A program made the translations under genes and the position numbers. A stretch of 64,000 bases of DNA from Thalassovita gelatinovora (GTDB taxonomy: Bacteria; Pseudomonadota; Alphaproteobacteria; Rhodobacterales; Rhodobacteraceae): the NCBI RefSeq assembly GCF_001458355.1, contig NZ_CYSA01000015.1, positions 67,001 through 131,000 of the forward strand. The letters run 5' to 3'. This document shows, in pieces, positions 1-7,035 of the stretch (position 1 is the stretch's first letter; each line of letters opens with the position of its first letter). The notes beneath the pieces are model-generated. The model ran no database searches. It saw only the letters and a list, made by a program, of their open reading frames with translations, and had not been told where the DNA came from.

Positions 1-415
1 CGATCAGGCAAATCCGCGACGCGCGCAGGCTGCCTTCGGTTTCATAGCTCAGAAGCCGGGTCACCGCTTTGCGGGTTTCGCGGTCGGCAGAGCGGTAAAG
101 TTCGGCCATCCGCTGCACGTCGGAATTCCACGGATCTTCGTCGCCGACCAGCCATTCGATCCGGTGATCCAGCGCGTCGGCCACCCGTTTCAGCAAACCG
201 ATCGAAATATTGCCTTCGCCGCTTTCCAGTTGCGCCAGATAGCGCGGTGACACGCCGGACAATTCGGACAGGACCCGGCGCGGAATGCCTTTGCGTTCGC
301 GCACCCGGCGCACCCGCAGCCCGACCTGTGACAGCAGGTCGGCAACGGCGTCTTCAGCGCTTTGCGACCCGCCAATTTCGGTCACTTTTCCACTGAATGT
401 GGTAATTTCCGCCAT
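1..415 (-). CDS. boxR: BoxR-type transcriptional regulator (XRE HTH + shikimate-kinase-like domain), 5' part only
   Basis: Benzoyl-CoA-responsive repressor of the aerobic box pathway. The gene runs off the left edge, so only about 138 N-terminal residues are visible. An XRE helix-turn-helix lies at about residues 28-90 (VRRVRERKGIPRRVLSELSG, then SPRYLAQLESGEGNIS). The last visible residues (RICLIG) are the expected entry into the P-loop of the C-terminal shikimate-kinase-like domain of the BoxR/BzdR family, which binds benzoyl-CoA in characterised members. The start is ATG at 415. It is the last gene of a minus-strand box cluster and has its own upstream TGCA repeat, which suggests autoregulation. 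Identity is strong from domain layout plus context; the kinase-like half is inferred because it lies outside the window. Confidence 0.88.
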   Translation of the reverse strand, partial: MAEITTFSGKVTEIGGSQSAEDAVADLLSQVGLRVRRVRERKGIPRRVLSELSGVSPRYLAQLESGEGNISIGLLKRVADALDHRIEWLVGDEDPWNSDVQRMAELYRSADRETRKAVTRLLSYETEGSLRASRICLI

Positions 416-439
416 GCTGCCCCCGCGCTGCCCCGCGTA

Positions 440-453
440 TGTAATATAATGCA
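440..453 (-). promoter_or_regulatory. Putative BoxR operator in the boxR promoter
   Basis: TGTA-ATATAA-TGCA, one mismatch from the TGCA-N6-TGCA direct repeat recognised by BoxR/BzdR proteins. It lies 25 bp upstream of the boxR start, where it would overlap a promoter, and fits autoregulation. The function is inferred from similarity to the better sites at 5719, 9147 and 10651. Confidence 0.5.
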
Positions 454-491
454 TACCATACGGGATTACCGGTGTGAATCAATCGCCGAAG

Positions 492-968
492 TCAATTATC
501 CCCGTTCGGATCAGCGGCGCGTGGCGCGGTGGGAATCCGGGCCTGAACGATCTTGCGTATCGCGTCGGGAGGCGGGGATTTACGGAACTGGTCGGCGATG
601 GTGAACACGTTGACGAAGCGGCCCGAAAAGCAAAGCGTGCCGTCCTGAAACCCGTCAACGCGAAATTCGACCGAAGTGTCGCCGAGCCGGGTCGGCCAGA
701 CCAGACAGATCAGCCGGTGGCGCGGAGTGATCGGCGCGAAGAAATCCAGCGACATATGCACGAAAGGCGTGCCCATGTTGCGATCCAGTTCCATCTGGAA
801 CCAGCCGTCACCGCCAAGGTTGAGTTCCCACCAGCCATTGATCGCATCCAACGCAAACCACGGGATGCGGGCGGTATAGGCGATCTTGGCCGGGTCGCAA
901 TCGCCCCATGTGACCCGGATGACATGTTCATACGCGTCATCGGGGCGATCTGATTCAGTAGGTTTCAA
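492..968 (-). CDS. Acyl-CoA thioesterase, 4-hydroxybenzoyl-CoA thioesterase (4HBT) family, in box operon
   Basis: Hot-dog-fold thioesterase of about 158 aa. The 4HBT active-site segment WGDCDPAKIAYTARIPWFALD is at the N terminus; the second Asp corresponds to the catalytic Asp of 4-hydroxybenzoyl-CoA thioesterase (GDCDPAGIVY in that enzyme). It directly follows boxA and probably releases CoA from dead-end or excess benzoyl-CoA-type thioesters to recycle CoA (inference). No ATG sits close to the conserved start. The best candidate is TTG at 968, inside the boxA 3' end (14-nt overlap) and preceded by an AAGG-containing sequence. A longer form from 1076 is possible but would sit entirely on boxA coding sequence. 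The substrate is not established by sequence. Confidence 0.82.
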   Translation of the reverse strand: MKPTESDRPDDAYEHVIRVTWGDCDPAKIAYTARIPWFALDAINGWWELNLGGDGWFQMELDRNMGTPFVHMSLDFFAPITPRHRLICLVWPTRLGDTSVEFRVDGFQDGTLCFSGRFVNVFTIADQFRKSPPPDAIRKIVQARIPTAPRAADPNGDN

Positions 969-2142
969 CGTGGTATCTGCCTTCTTCGCGCATGGCGTCG
1001 CGCAGGGTTGTCCATTGTTGTCCGAGGCTTTCCGCGATCGACCCAAAGGCAAGGTCCACCCCTTCTTCCATGCCACGCAAGCCGCAGATGTAGATATGGG
1101 TTTTGGGATCGAGCAACAGATCGGCGACCTTGTCTTGTTCCTGCACGATGCGGTCTTGCACGTATTCGCGCGGCTGGCCTTCGACCCGGCTATAGACCAG
1201 ATGCTGATCCAGCAAATCCTGCGGCACCTTTTTCAGCGGTCCGAAATAGGGCAAGGTTTCGGGGGTGCGGGCACCGAAAAACATTGTCATGCCGCCCGAT
1301 TTGCCGCCCGCGCTGCGCTGTCGCCGCATGGTGAAGGCGCGCATTGGGGCCGATCCGGTGCCGGTGCAGATCATCAGCAGCCGTGCCTGTGGATCGTCGG
1401 GCATCAGGAAAGTGGCCCCGAACGGGCCGGTGATGCGGACTTCGTCGCCCGGTTTCAGATCGCAGACATAGTTGGAACACAGCCCGTTTTGTTCGCGTTT
1501 CACGGTCAGCGAAATGTTGTTGAAATTCGGCCGTTCGCCGTCGCGCGGGCTGGAAATCGAATAGAGCCGCGGCAGGTGCGGGTTGCCGTTTTCGTCGGTG
1601 CCTGGCGGGATGACCCCGATGGATTGCCCTTCCAGCACCGGAAACGGGGTCGCGCCCAGATCGAGGATGATGTGATGCACGTCGTGATCGGGATCCCGGG
1701 TCAGGCCGTAATTGCCCTGCACCCGCGCGGTCGCGGGTTTGCCGAGATTGTACATGTTGACGCTGGGCTTGGCGGCGGTGGCGGGGGCCTTGGCCTTGCC
1801 GCCTGCCCCTTTATGGGCTTCGGCCAGCAGTTGCGCGACGGAATCGTCCAACGCTTCGACCGAGGTGGCGGCTTCGTCGGCACCAAGGTCTTCCTGATCC
1901 GGCAATTCATCCCATGAATATTGATCGTCCATCGAATAGGGGGTTGTCACCACCCGCCATTCGTCGATCGACCCGGTCGGGCAGACCGGAATGCAATCCA
2001 TGCAGAAATCGCAGGCTTCGGCATCGACGATGACGTTGTTGTCGTCGTGATGGATCGCCTCGACCGGGCAGGTCATTTCGCAGGTATAACAGCGGATGCA
2101 GATTTCGGGGTCGATCAGATGTTGTTTGATCGGCTTGTTCAT
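955..2142 (-). CDS. boxA: Benzoyl-CoA 2,3-epoxidase reductase component BoxA
   Basis: NADPH-dependent reductase that supplies electrons to the di-iron epoxidase BoxB in aerobic benzoyl-CoA degradation. The 395-aa protein opens with two [4Fe-4S] motifs: CIRCYTCEMTCP (Cys15, 18, 21, 25) and CDFCMDCIPVCP (Cys44, 47, 50, 54). A ferredoxin-NADP reductase module follows, with the FAD motif RLYSISS and the NADPH-binding CTGTGSAPMRAF, and the C terminus ends aromatic (HVETY), typical of FNR-like proteins. ATG at 2142 has a GGGAG Shine-Dalgarno and overlaps the stop of the upstream 57-aa gene as ATGA, implying translational coupling. Length and domain order match characterised BoxA proteins. Confidence 0.95.
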   Translation of the reverse strand: MNKPIKQHLIDPEICIRCYTCEMTCPVEAIHHDDNNVIVDAEACDFCMDCIPVCPTGSIDEWRVVTTPYSMDDQYSWDELPDQEDLGADEAATSVEALDDSVAQLLAEAHKGAGGKAKAPATAAKPSVNMYNLGKPATARVQGNYGLTRDPDHDVHHIILDLGATPFPVLEGQSIGVIPPGTDENGNPHLPRLYSISSPRDGERPNFNNISLTVKREQNGLCSNYVCDLKPGDEVRITGPFGATFLMPDDPQARLLMICTGTGSAPMRAFTMRRQRSAGGKSGGMTMFFGARTPETLPYFGPLKKVPQDLLDQHLVYSRVEGQPREYVQDRIVQEQDKVADLLLDPKTHIYICGLRGMEEGVDLAFGSIAESLGQQWTTLRDAMREEGRYHVETY

Positions 2143-2312
2143 GCCGTGGTCTCCCGGTGGAGCAGGATGTCGGGGATCGTCACCATATCGATCAGCACCC
2201 GGCACAGGCCCTGACATTCCGAACACCCGATGCAAGGCCCGTTCAGTTGGGTCAGTTGCTGGCCAAGCGCGGTGGTGCGCGGAGCGTGGCCGGAAAGTCG
2301 TTGTGCTTCCAT
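2139..2312 (-). CDS. Small cysteine-motif protein between boxB and boxA (57 aa), function unknown
   Basis: A 57-aa protein starting at ATG 2312 behind an AGGAGA Shine-Dalgarno. It ends with a 4-nt ATGA overlap onto boxA, so it is almost certainly translated. The centre carries CIGCSECQGLC, four cysteines in a C-x2-C-x2-C-x3-C pattern close to an iron-sulfur ligand set, embedded in NGPCIGCSECQGLCRVLIDM. Being coupled to BoxA, itself a double [4Fe-4S] reductase, it could be a small ferredoxin-like partner, an assembly factor or a stability subunit of BoxAB (inference). I do not recognise a named family. It is easily missed because it is short. Confidence 0.8.
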   Translation of the reverse strand: MEAQRLSGHAPRTTALGQQLTQLNGPCIGCSECQGLCRVLIDMVTIPDILLHRETTA

Positions 2313-2387
2313 TTCGGGTCTCCTGCTGTTGGTCTTCGGTTTGGACAAGGCGGCGTACCGCCTTGTCCGGAACGTTATGATCGGGCC

Positions 2388-3839
2388 TTAGGCCTGATGC
2401 AGCTTAACATATTCGAAATCGCCCGGCTTGTTATCGATACCGACCTTGGGGGCGGCGATCCAGCTGGCATATTGGCCCGGTTCCATCACCGGATTCATCA
2501 ACGACTGAATATAATCGCCATCGGCATGGGTCGGCAGCCATTTAGTCACGCCTTCATCATATTCCGCACCGGAAACCAGAATGCCTTCGGGGTTGAAATT
2601 ATGCCCCGAGAACACGCCGATCTGACGGTGGAAGGATTCATGCGGCAGCTTCAGTTCGAACTGAATGCCCGACTTTTCGATGATCTTGTTCCAGCGGCCA
2701 ACCCCACCCGACGCGTCGCGGGTGTAATCGTCGCGCAGGCGCATGTTGATCGCGGTCAGGGCCGGGACATCCTTGCGCACCACTTTGCCGTCTTCCAGAT
2801 CCCACACCGTGTAGGTATCGTTTTTCAGCATGTGATCGTCGTCGATCCGGTGTTCCTGATAGCGCCCCTTGATGCCGGCGTTGAACGCGTTGGCGGCGTT
2901 GGTCGAAACTTCCTGACCGAACAGATCAAGCGACAAGGTGTAATGCAGGTTCAGTTTCTTCTGGATCGTCGGCAGATCGATGACACCGTAAGAGCGGATT
3001 TTTTCCACATCATAAGGATCGTCGATGCCGTGTTCCTTCATCACTTCGCAGGTTTTCTGAATCGTGCGGCCGACGCCGGTTTCACCGACGAACATGTGAT
3101 GCGCTTCTTCGGTCAGCATGAAGCGGCAGGTGCGCGACAGCGGGTCAAAGCCCGATTGTGCCAGGCTTTCGAGCTGCATCTTGCCATCACGGTCGGTGAA
3201 ATAGGTGAACATGAAGAAAGACAGCCAATCGGGTGTTTCTTCGTTGAACGCGCCCAGCATCCGCGGCGCTTCTTCTGACCCGGACGACCGGCGCAGCAGA
3301 TCATCGGCTTCTTCGCGGCCATCGCGACCAAAATATTTATGCAGCAGATAGACCATCGCCCAGAGGTGGCGGCCTTCTTCGACATTGACCTGAAACAGGT
3401 TGCGCATGTCGTAAAGCGACGGCGCCGACAGGGCGAGGAACCGCTGTTGTTCGACCGAAGCCGGTTCGGTATCGCCCTGAATCACGATCAGACGTTTCAT
3501 CAGGTTGCGGTATTCGCCCGGCACTTCCTGCCAGACCGGTTCACCGGCATGTTCACCGCAGGGAATCCGGCGGTCTTCGACTTCCGGGGCCAGCAACACG
3601 CCCCAGCGGTATTCGGGCATTTTCACATAGTCGAATTTGGCCCAGCCTTTAGGATCGACCGAAACGGCGGTGCGCAGATAGACCAGCGATTGCTGAAAAT
3701 TGTCGGGGATCAGGTCACTCCACCAGTTGATATAACCGGGGTGCCATTTTTCCAGCGCCTTGAGAACGCGCTTGTCTGAACTCAGGCCGACATTGTTCGG
3801 GATCTGGGTGTCGTAGCTGACATTGATGAGATCGATCAT
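2388..3839 (-). CDS. boxB: Benzoyl-CoA 2,3-epoxidase oxygenase component BoxB
   Basis: Di-iron oxygenase converting benzoyl-CoA plus O2 to 2,3-epoxybenzoyl-CoA, using electrons from BoxA. It is 483 aa, close to the known size. It has the carboxylate/His ligand motifs of class I di-iron proteins: EEGRHLWAMVYLLHKYFG near residue 151 and TEEAHHMFVGETGVGR near residue 243. The start at ATG 3839 is fixed by a strong AGGAGG six to seven bases upstream and the conserved opening MIDLINVSYDTQIPNNVGL. It sits between boxC (upstream, separated by a palindromic element) and the small cysteine protein plus boxA. Confidence 0.95.
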   Translation of the reverse strand: MIDLINVSYDTQIPNNVGLSSDKRVLKALEKWHPGYINWWSDLIPDNFQQSLVYLRTAVSVDPKGWAKFDYVKMPEYRWGVLLAPEVEDRRIPCGEHAGEPVWQEVPGEYRNLMKRLIVIQGDTEPASVEQQRFLALSAPSLYDMRNLFQVNVEEGRHLWAMVYLLHKYFGRDGREEADDLLRRSSGSEEAPRMLGAFNEETPDWLSFFMFTYFTDRDGKMQLESLAQSGFDPLSRTCRFMLTEEAHHMFVGETGVGRTIQKTCEVMKEHGIDDPYDVEKIRSYGVIDLPTIQKKLNLHYTLSLDLFGQEVSTNAANAFNAGIKGRYQEHRIDDDHMLKNDTYTVWDLEDGKVVRKDVPALTAINMRLRDDYTRDASGGVGRWNKIIEKSGIQFELKLPHESFHRQIGVFSGHNFNPEGILVSGAEYDEGVTKWLPTHADGDYIQSLMNPVMEPGQYASWIAAPKVGIDNKPGDFEYVKLHQA

Positions 3840-3866
3840 TTGATTCCTCCTCTGGGAGATGGGTTC

Positions 3867-3903
3867 AAAACCCACCCTGCGGGCTTGGGTAGGGTGGGGG
3901 TTT
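3867..3903. repeat. Palindromic intergenic element (hairpin) between boxC and boxB
   Basis: Inverted repeat with arms AAACCCACCCT and AGGGTGGGGGTTT around a GC-rich loop, filling most of the 79-bp boxC-boxB gap. From memory, similar GTAGGGTGGG.../...CCCACCCTAC palindromes are scattered in intergenic DNA of many Rhodobacteraceae, so this is probably a copy of such a repeat. In the boxC-boxB transcript it could act as a processing or attenuation stem-loop (inference). It lacks a long U tract. Confidence 0.6.
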
Positions 3904-3918
3904 CACCCCACCATTCTG

Positions 3919-5580
3919 TTACACACGTTCCATGTTGTAATCGCCGCGAATGCCGGTGCCGTAGCGTTGCAGCGCACCGTCCGGGCCAACCGCGTTGGGG
4001 CGGTTGAAGATCCAGTTCTGCCACGCGGTCAGGCGACCGAAAATGCGGGTTTCCATGGTTTCCGGTCCGGCAAAACGCAGGTTGGCTTCCATTCCGGTCA
4101 TCGCGTCGGGCGAGAAGCTGGCGCGTTCTTCCATGAAGACGCGGATTTCGTCTTCCCAGTCGATATCGTCGAGGATCATCGTCACCAGACCCAGTTCGTC
4201 GGCGTCTTCTGCTTCGAGCGCCTTGCCCTTGGCGGCTTCGGCTTCGGTTACCGACTCGGGTTCGCCGAGGAACCGGGTTTGCAGCCGGGTCAGATCGTTG
4301 CTCATCGGGAAGGGGCCGAAATTGGCATCGGTCAGGGTGACGGTGGCGAGAGGACGATTGTCGCCCTCGAATTCGTCTTCCATCATGTAGCTGCGATCGA
4401 CCGAGAACAGGATTTCAGCCAGAATACCGGTGAAGCAGGAACCGTGTTCGACCAGCGCCACCATCGAGCGCGAGGTCACGTCGATCCGTTTCAGGATCCG
4501 TTTCCAGTATTTCAGTACCTCATTGGCAAGCCAGTGATCGGCGTTGGCCATCAGCATTGCTTCGTGTGCGGCCAGTTTCACCGGATCACCCTGAGTGCGG
4601 AACACCAGCAGGCCCAGTTCCATTTCGTTCAGCCGCAAATGCAAGATGGCGTCATCCAGTTCCCGCGCCATGCGCAGCATATAAGCCTGATCGCCCTGCG
4701 CGGTGAACGCCGCCATATCGGCCGGGGCGTCGGTATCGGGACCATGAATGGTGATCGTCGCCTTGCGACCGTTGCGATCCACCGCGACTTCGACCGTGGA
4801 ATAGGTGACAGAGCCGTCTTCGCCGATGGCGCGGTTCAGCGGGGTCAGCGCGATGCCGGTTTCGACATCCGCCTTGGCCGAGGCTGCGGCGAATTCGCGG
4901 GCGCGTTCCTGCACGGTTTCGTTGAATTTGGAATTCGGGATGACTTCGTCGACCAGCCGCCAATCCTTGGCCCGCTTGCCGCGCACGCCTTCTTCGATCG
5001 AACAGAAGATATCGGCGCGGTCGCGGCGCACCTTGCGTTTGTCGGTGACGCGGGTCAGCCCGCCAGTGCCAGGCAGCACCGCCAACAGCGGCACTTCGGG
5101 CAGCGCAACGGCGGAGGTGCTGTCATCGGTTAGCATGATGTGATTGCAGGCCAAGGCCAGTTCATACCCGCCGCCAGCGCAGGAGCCTTTGACCGCTGCG
5201 ATATATTTCTGGCCCGAATCCGCTTCGGCAGCTTCGAACGTGTTGCGGGTTTCGTTGGTGAATTTGCAGAAATTGACCTTGTGGCTGTGGGCAGCACCGC
5301 CCAGCATGCGGATATTGGCCCCGGCGCAGAACACTTTATCCTTGGCCGATTGCATCACCACGGTCTTGACCTCGGGATGTTCGAACCGCATCCGCTGCAC
5401 GACATCGGCCAGTTCGATATCGACGCTCAGGTCATAGGAGTTGAGTTTCAGCTTGTAGCCGTCGAACAGGCCACCATCTTCGTCAACATCCATGAACAGG
5501 TTGGCGACGGGGCCATCATATTCAACCCGCCAGTGGCGGTATTTGCTGGGGTCGGTCTGGAAGTCGATGACCTTGGTCAT
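3919..5580 (-). CDS. boxC: 2,3-epoxybenzoyl-CoA dihydrolase BoxC
   Basis: Ring-cleaving hydrolase that opens 2,3-epoxybenzoyl-CoA to 3,4-dehydroadipyl-CoA semialdehyde plus formate. The 553-aa protein contains a crotonase-fold half with KDKVFCAGANIRMLGG and the oxyanion-hole/active-site stretch AVKGSCAGGGYELALACN near residue 150. The length matches BoxC, about twice a simple enoyl-CoA hydratase. Start ATG 5580 has an AAGGAG Shine-Dalgarno and begins MTKVIDFQTDPSKYRHW. It is the first gene of the boxCB-orf-boxA-thioesterase operon, directly downstream of a cluster of TGCA operator repeats. The semialdehyde dehydrogenase boxD is not in the window and may lie left of boxR. Confidence 0.95.
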   Translation of the reverse strand: MTKVIDFQTDPSKYRHWRVEYDGPVANLFMDVDEDGGLFDGYKLKLNSYDLSVDIELADVVQRMRFEHPEVKTVVMQSAKDKVFCAGANIRMLGGAAHSHKVNFCKFTNETRNTFEAAEADSGQKYIAAVKGSCAGGGYELALACNHIMLTDDSTSAVALPEVPLLAVLPGTGGLTRVTDKRKVRRDRADIFCSIEEGVRGKRAKDWRLVDEVIPNSKFNETVQERAREFAAASAKADVETGIALTPLNRAIGEDGSVTYSTVEVAVDRNGRKATITIHGPDTDAPADMAAFTAQGDQAYMLRMARELDDAILHLRLNEMELGLLVFRTQGDPVKLAAHEAMLMANADHWLANEVLKYWKRILKRIDVTSRSMVALVEHGSCFTGILAEILFSVDRSYMMEDEFEGDNRPLATVTLTDANFGPFPMSNDLTRLQTRFLGEPESVTEAEAAKGKALEAEDADELGLVTMILDDIDWEDEIRVFMEERASFSPDAMTGMEANLRFAGPETMETRIFGRLTAWQNWIFNRPNAVGPDGALQRYGTGIRGDYNMERV

Positions 5581-5606
5581 GACGGTCTCCTTTTTGTCTC
5601 TTTGAT

Positions 5607-5732
5607 TGCAATATAATGCTAATTTCATCTCAGTAAAGCATGATATTGCATATTGTAATTTATACCATTGTTTTTCATGACTTATTTCAGAAGTCAGCCA
5701 CGGATTTTATGCATTTTATGCATTATATTGCA
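5607..5732 (-). promoter_or_regulatory. boxC promoter region with multiple putative BoxR operators
   Basis: The AT-rich gap upstream of boxC holds TGCA at 5607, 5647, 5710, 5719 and 5729. Sites 5719-5732 form a perfect TGCA-TTATAT-TGCA direct repeat, and 5607-5620 forms TGCA-ATATAA-TGCT. TGCA-N6-TGCA is the known target of BoxR/BzdR. The distal site overlaps the last codons of the DUF309 gene. Repression of the boxC promoter in the absence of benzoyl-CoA is the expected role (inference). Confidence 0.7.
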
Positions 5733-6214
5733 CTTCTATTTACGCTTTGGGGCACCGATACGGTCTTGGCGATCCGGACTAGGTCATCCCGGCGCAGCCC
5801 GAGAATCACTTCGCCGCCGCGCCCGAAAGCGTCCTTGCCCAACCCTTCGGCCAGCCCCAGAAGCCGCGTCGCGGCAGCAGGCCGGTCCATTTTCCGTTTC
5901 AGACCGGCATTGGCGTATTGGATAATCGCCTGCACCAGCCGCCTTTCGGCACTGTTGGGCGGGCAGACCATCCAGACGGATTCAAGCAGTTCATGCGCTT
6001 CCCAGAAATAACCTTCGGTCAGGAAATCCAGCCCGACGCGCCAAGCCTGACTGTCCGGCAGCGCCGCGATGTCAGCTGGCACCGTTGCCTTGATCGGATC
6101 AAACAGGGTGTCGCCGTGGCGCGGCGTGCGGCCCGGCACATAGGCATGGGCCGGGCGCCACGAGGACGCGCCCCCTACCCCGTCCGCACCGGATATGGTG
6201 CGCGCCGGGGTCAC
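5723..6214 (-). CDS. DUF309 domain protein in benzoate operon
   Basis: A 163-aa protein starting at GTG 6214, which overlaps the stop of the upstream alpha/beta hydrolase as GTGA. The DUF309 signature EGYFWEAHELLESVWM lies near residue 62, followed by a second helix with RLVQAIIQYANAGLKRKM. This is a small all-helical family of unknown biochemical role. Its location as last gene of the DUF4863-bclA-hydrolase-DUF309 operon, under apparent BoxR control, links it to aromatic acid catabolism, but no reaction can be named from sequence. The 3' end runs into the boxC operator region. Confidence 0.82.
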   Translation of the reverse strand: MTPARTISGADGVGGASSWRPAHAYVPGRTPRHGDTLFDPIKATVPADIAALPDSQAWRVGLDFLTEGYFWEAHELLESVWMVCPPNSAERRLVQAIIQYANAGLKRKMDRPAAATRLLGLAEGLGKDAFGRGGEVILGLRRDDLVRIAKTVSVPQSVNRSAI

Positions 6215-7035
6215 GTGATTTCCACGCTTTCGCGTTCGATGCGGATCAGCCGGGCGGTGAAATCGGTGATCGCCGCCAAGGTTTGTTTCGGTTGATCGAA
6301 ATGCGGGGAATGGCCGCAATCGTCAAGGATCGCGGTTTCAAGCGGCGAATAGATCCGGCTGTCGATTTCATCGATCTGGGCCAAGGTGCCGTATTGGTCC
6401 TGACGACCCTGAATGGCCAGAACCGGAATCCGCAGGTAATCGATCACTTCGCCCACGTTCCAGGATTTGAACCCCGGCGCCAGCCAGCTGTCATTCCAGC
6501 CGCGGAAGGTATTTTCCGGGTCGCGGTGATATTTCGCCATCTTCTGCTTCAGCTCGCCGGTTTCGAACACCGTTTTCGCCTTGGAAATTTCGGCCAGCCC
6601 CATGTCTTCGGTGAAGAAATGCGGCGCCATCAGGATCAGTCCACGAACCCGGAAATCTTCCACCGATCCGGCATAGATCGCGGCGATGGTCGCGCCGTCG
6701 GAATGGCCCATCAGGATACCGTTCTGGAACCCGAACCCATCGAGCACCTGCGGCAGCACATCGACCGCTTCGCGGGTCATGTAATCCAGCGGGCGCGGCA
6801 GATCGGCCAGATCGGATTGACCGTAGCCCGCGCGCGAATAGACGAAAACGCCGCAGCCGGTGGCCGCAGCCACCCGTTGCGGGAAATCGCGCCACAGCGC
6901 CAGGCATCCCAGCCCTTCATGCAGCATGACGATGGTCGGGGCCTGATCCGGCGCGGGGCCGAAACAGGCATATTCCAGCGACTTGCCCCCGGCGGTCAGA
7001 AACCCGGTTTTACCGTCTGTCCAATCCACCTGCAT
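6211..7035 (-). CDS. Alpha/beta hydrolase of the benzoate operon
   Basis: A 274-aa alpha/beta-hydrolase-fold enzyme. The nucleophile elbow MGHSDGAT, the acid in QGRQDQYGT and the histidine in DCGHSPHFDQP give a complete Ser-Asp-His triad. The oxyanion region MLHEGLGCLALWRDFP resembles the MhpC/enol-lactonase branch. The ATG at 7035 overlaps the bclA stop (TGATG). A GTG three bases upstream is an alternative. Context suggests hydrolysis of a benzoate-derived ester, lactone or CoA thioester, but the substrate is unknown. It is not BoxD, which is an aldehyde dehydrogenase. Confidence 0.87.
   Translation of the reverse strand: MQVDWTDGKTGFLTAGGKSLEYACFGPAPDQAPTIVMLHEGLGCLALWRDFPQRVAAATGCGVFVYSRAGYGQSDLADLPRPLDYMTREAVDVLPQVLDGFGFQNGILMGHSDGATIAAIYAGSVEDFRVRGLILMAPHFFTEDMGLAEISKAKTVFETGELKQKMAKYHRDPENTFRGWNDSWLAPGFKSWNVGEVIDYLRIPVLAIQGRQDQYGTLAQIDEIDSRIYSPLETAILDDCGHSPHFDQPKQTLAAITDFTARLIRIERESVEIT

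Noticed and set aside
886-1917. 343-codon plus-strand open frame opposite boxA
   Set aside because: It is the antisense of a clearly real gene. It has no Shine-Dalgarno or protein-like motif, and GC-rich genomes routinely give such shadows. The same applies to long frames opposite boxB, boxC, betA/betB, pccA, scpA, proS and lolE.
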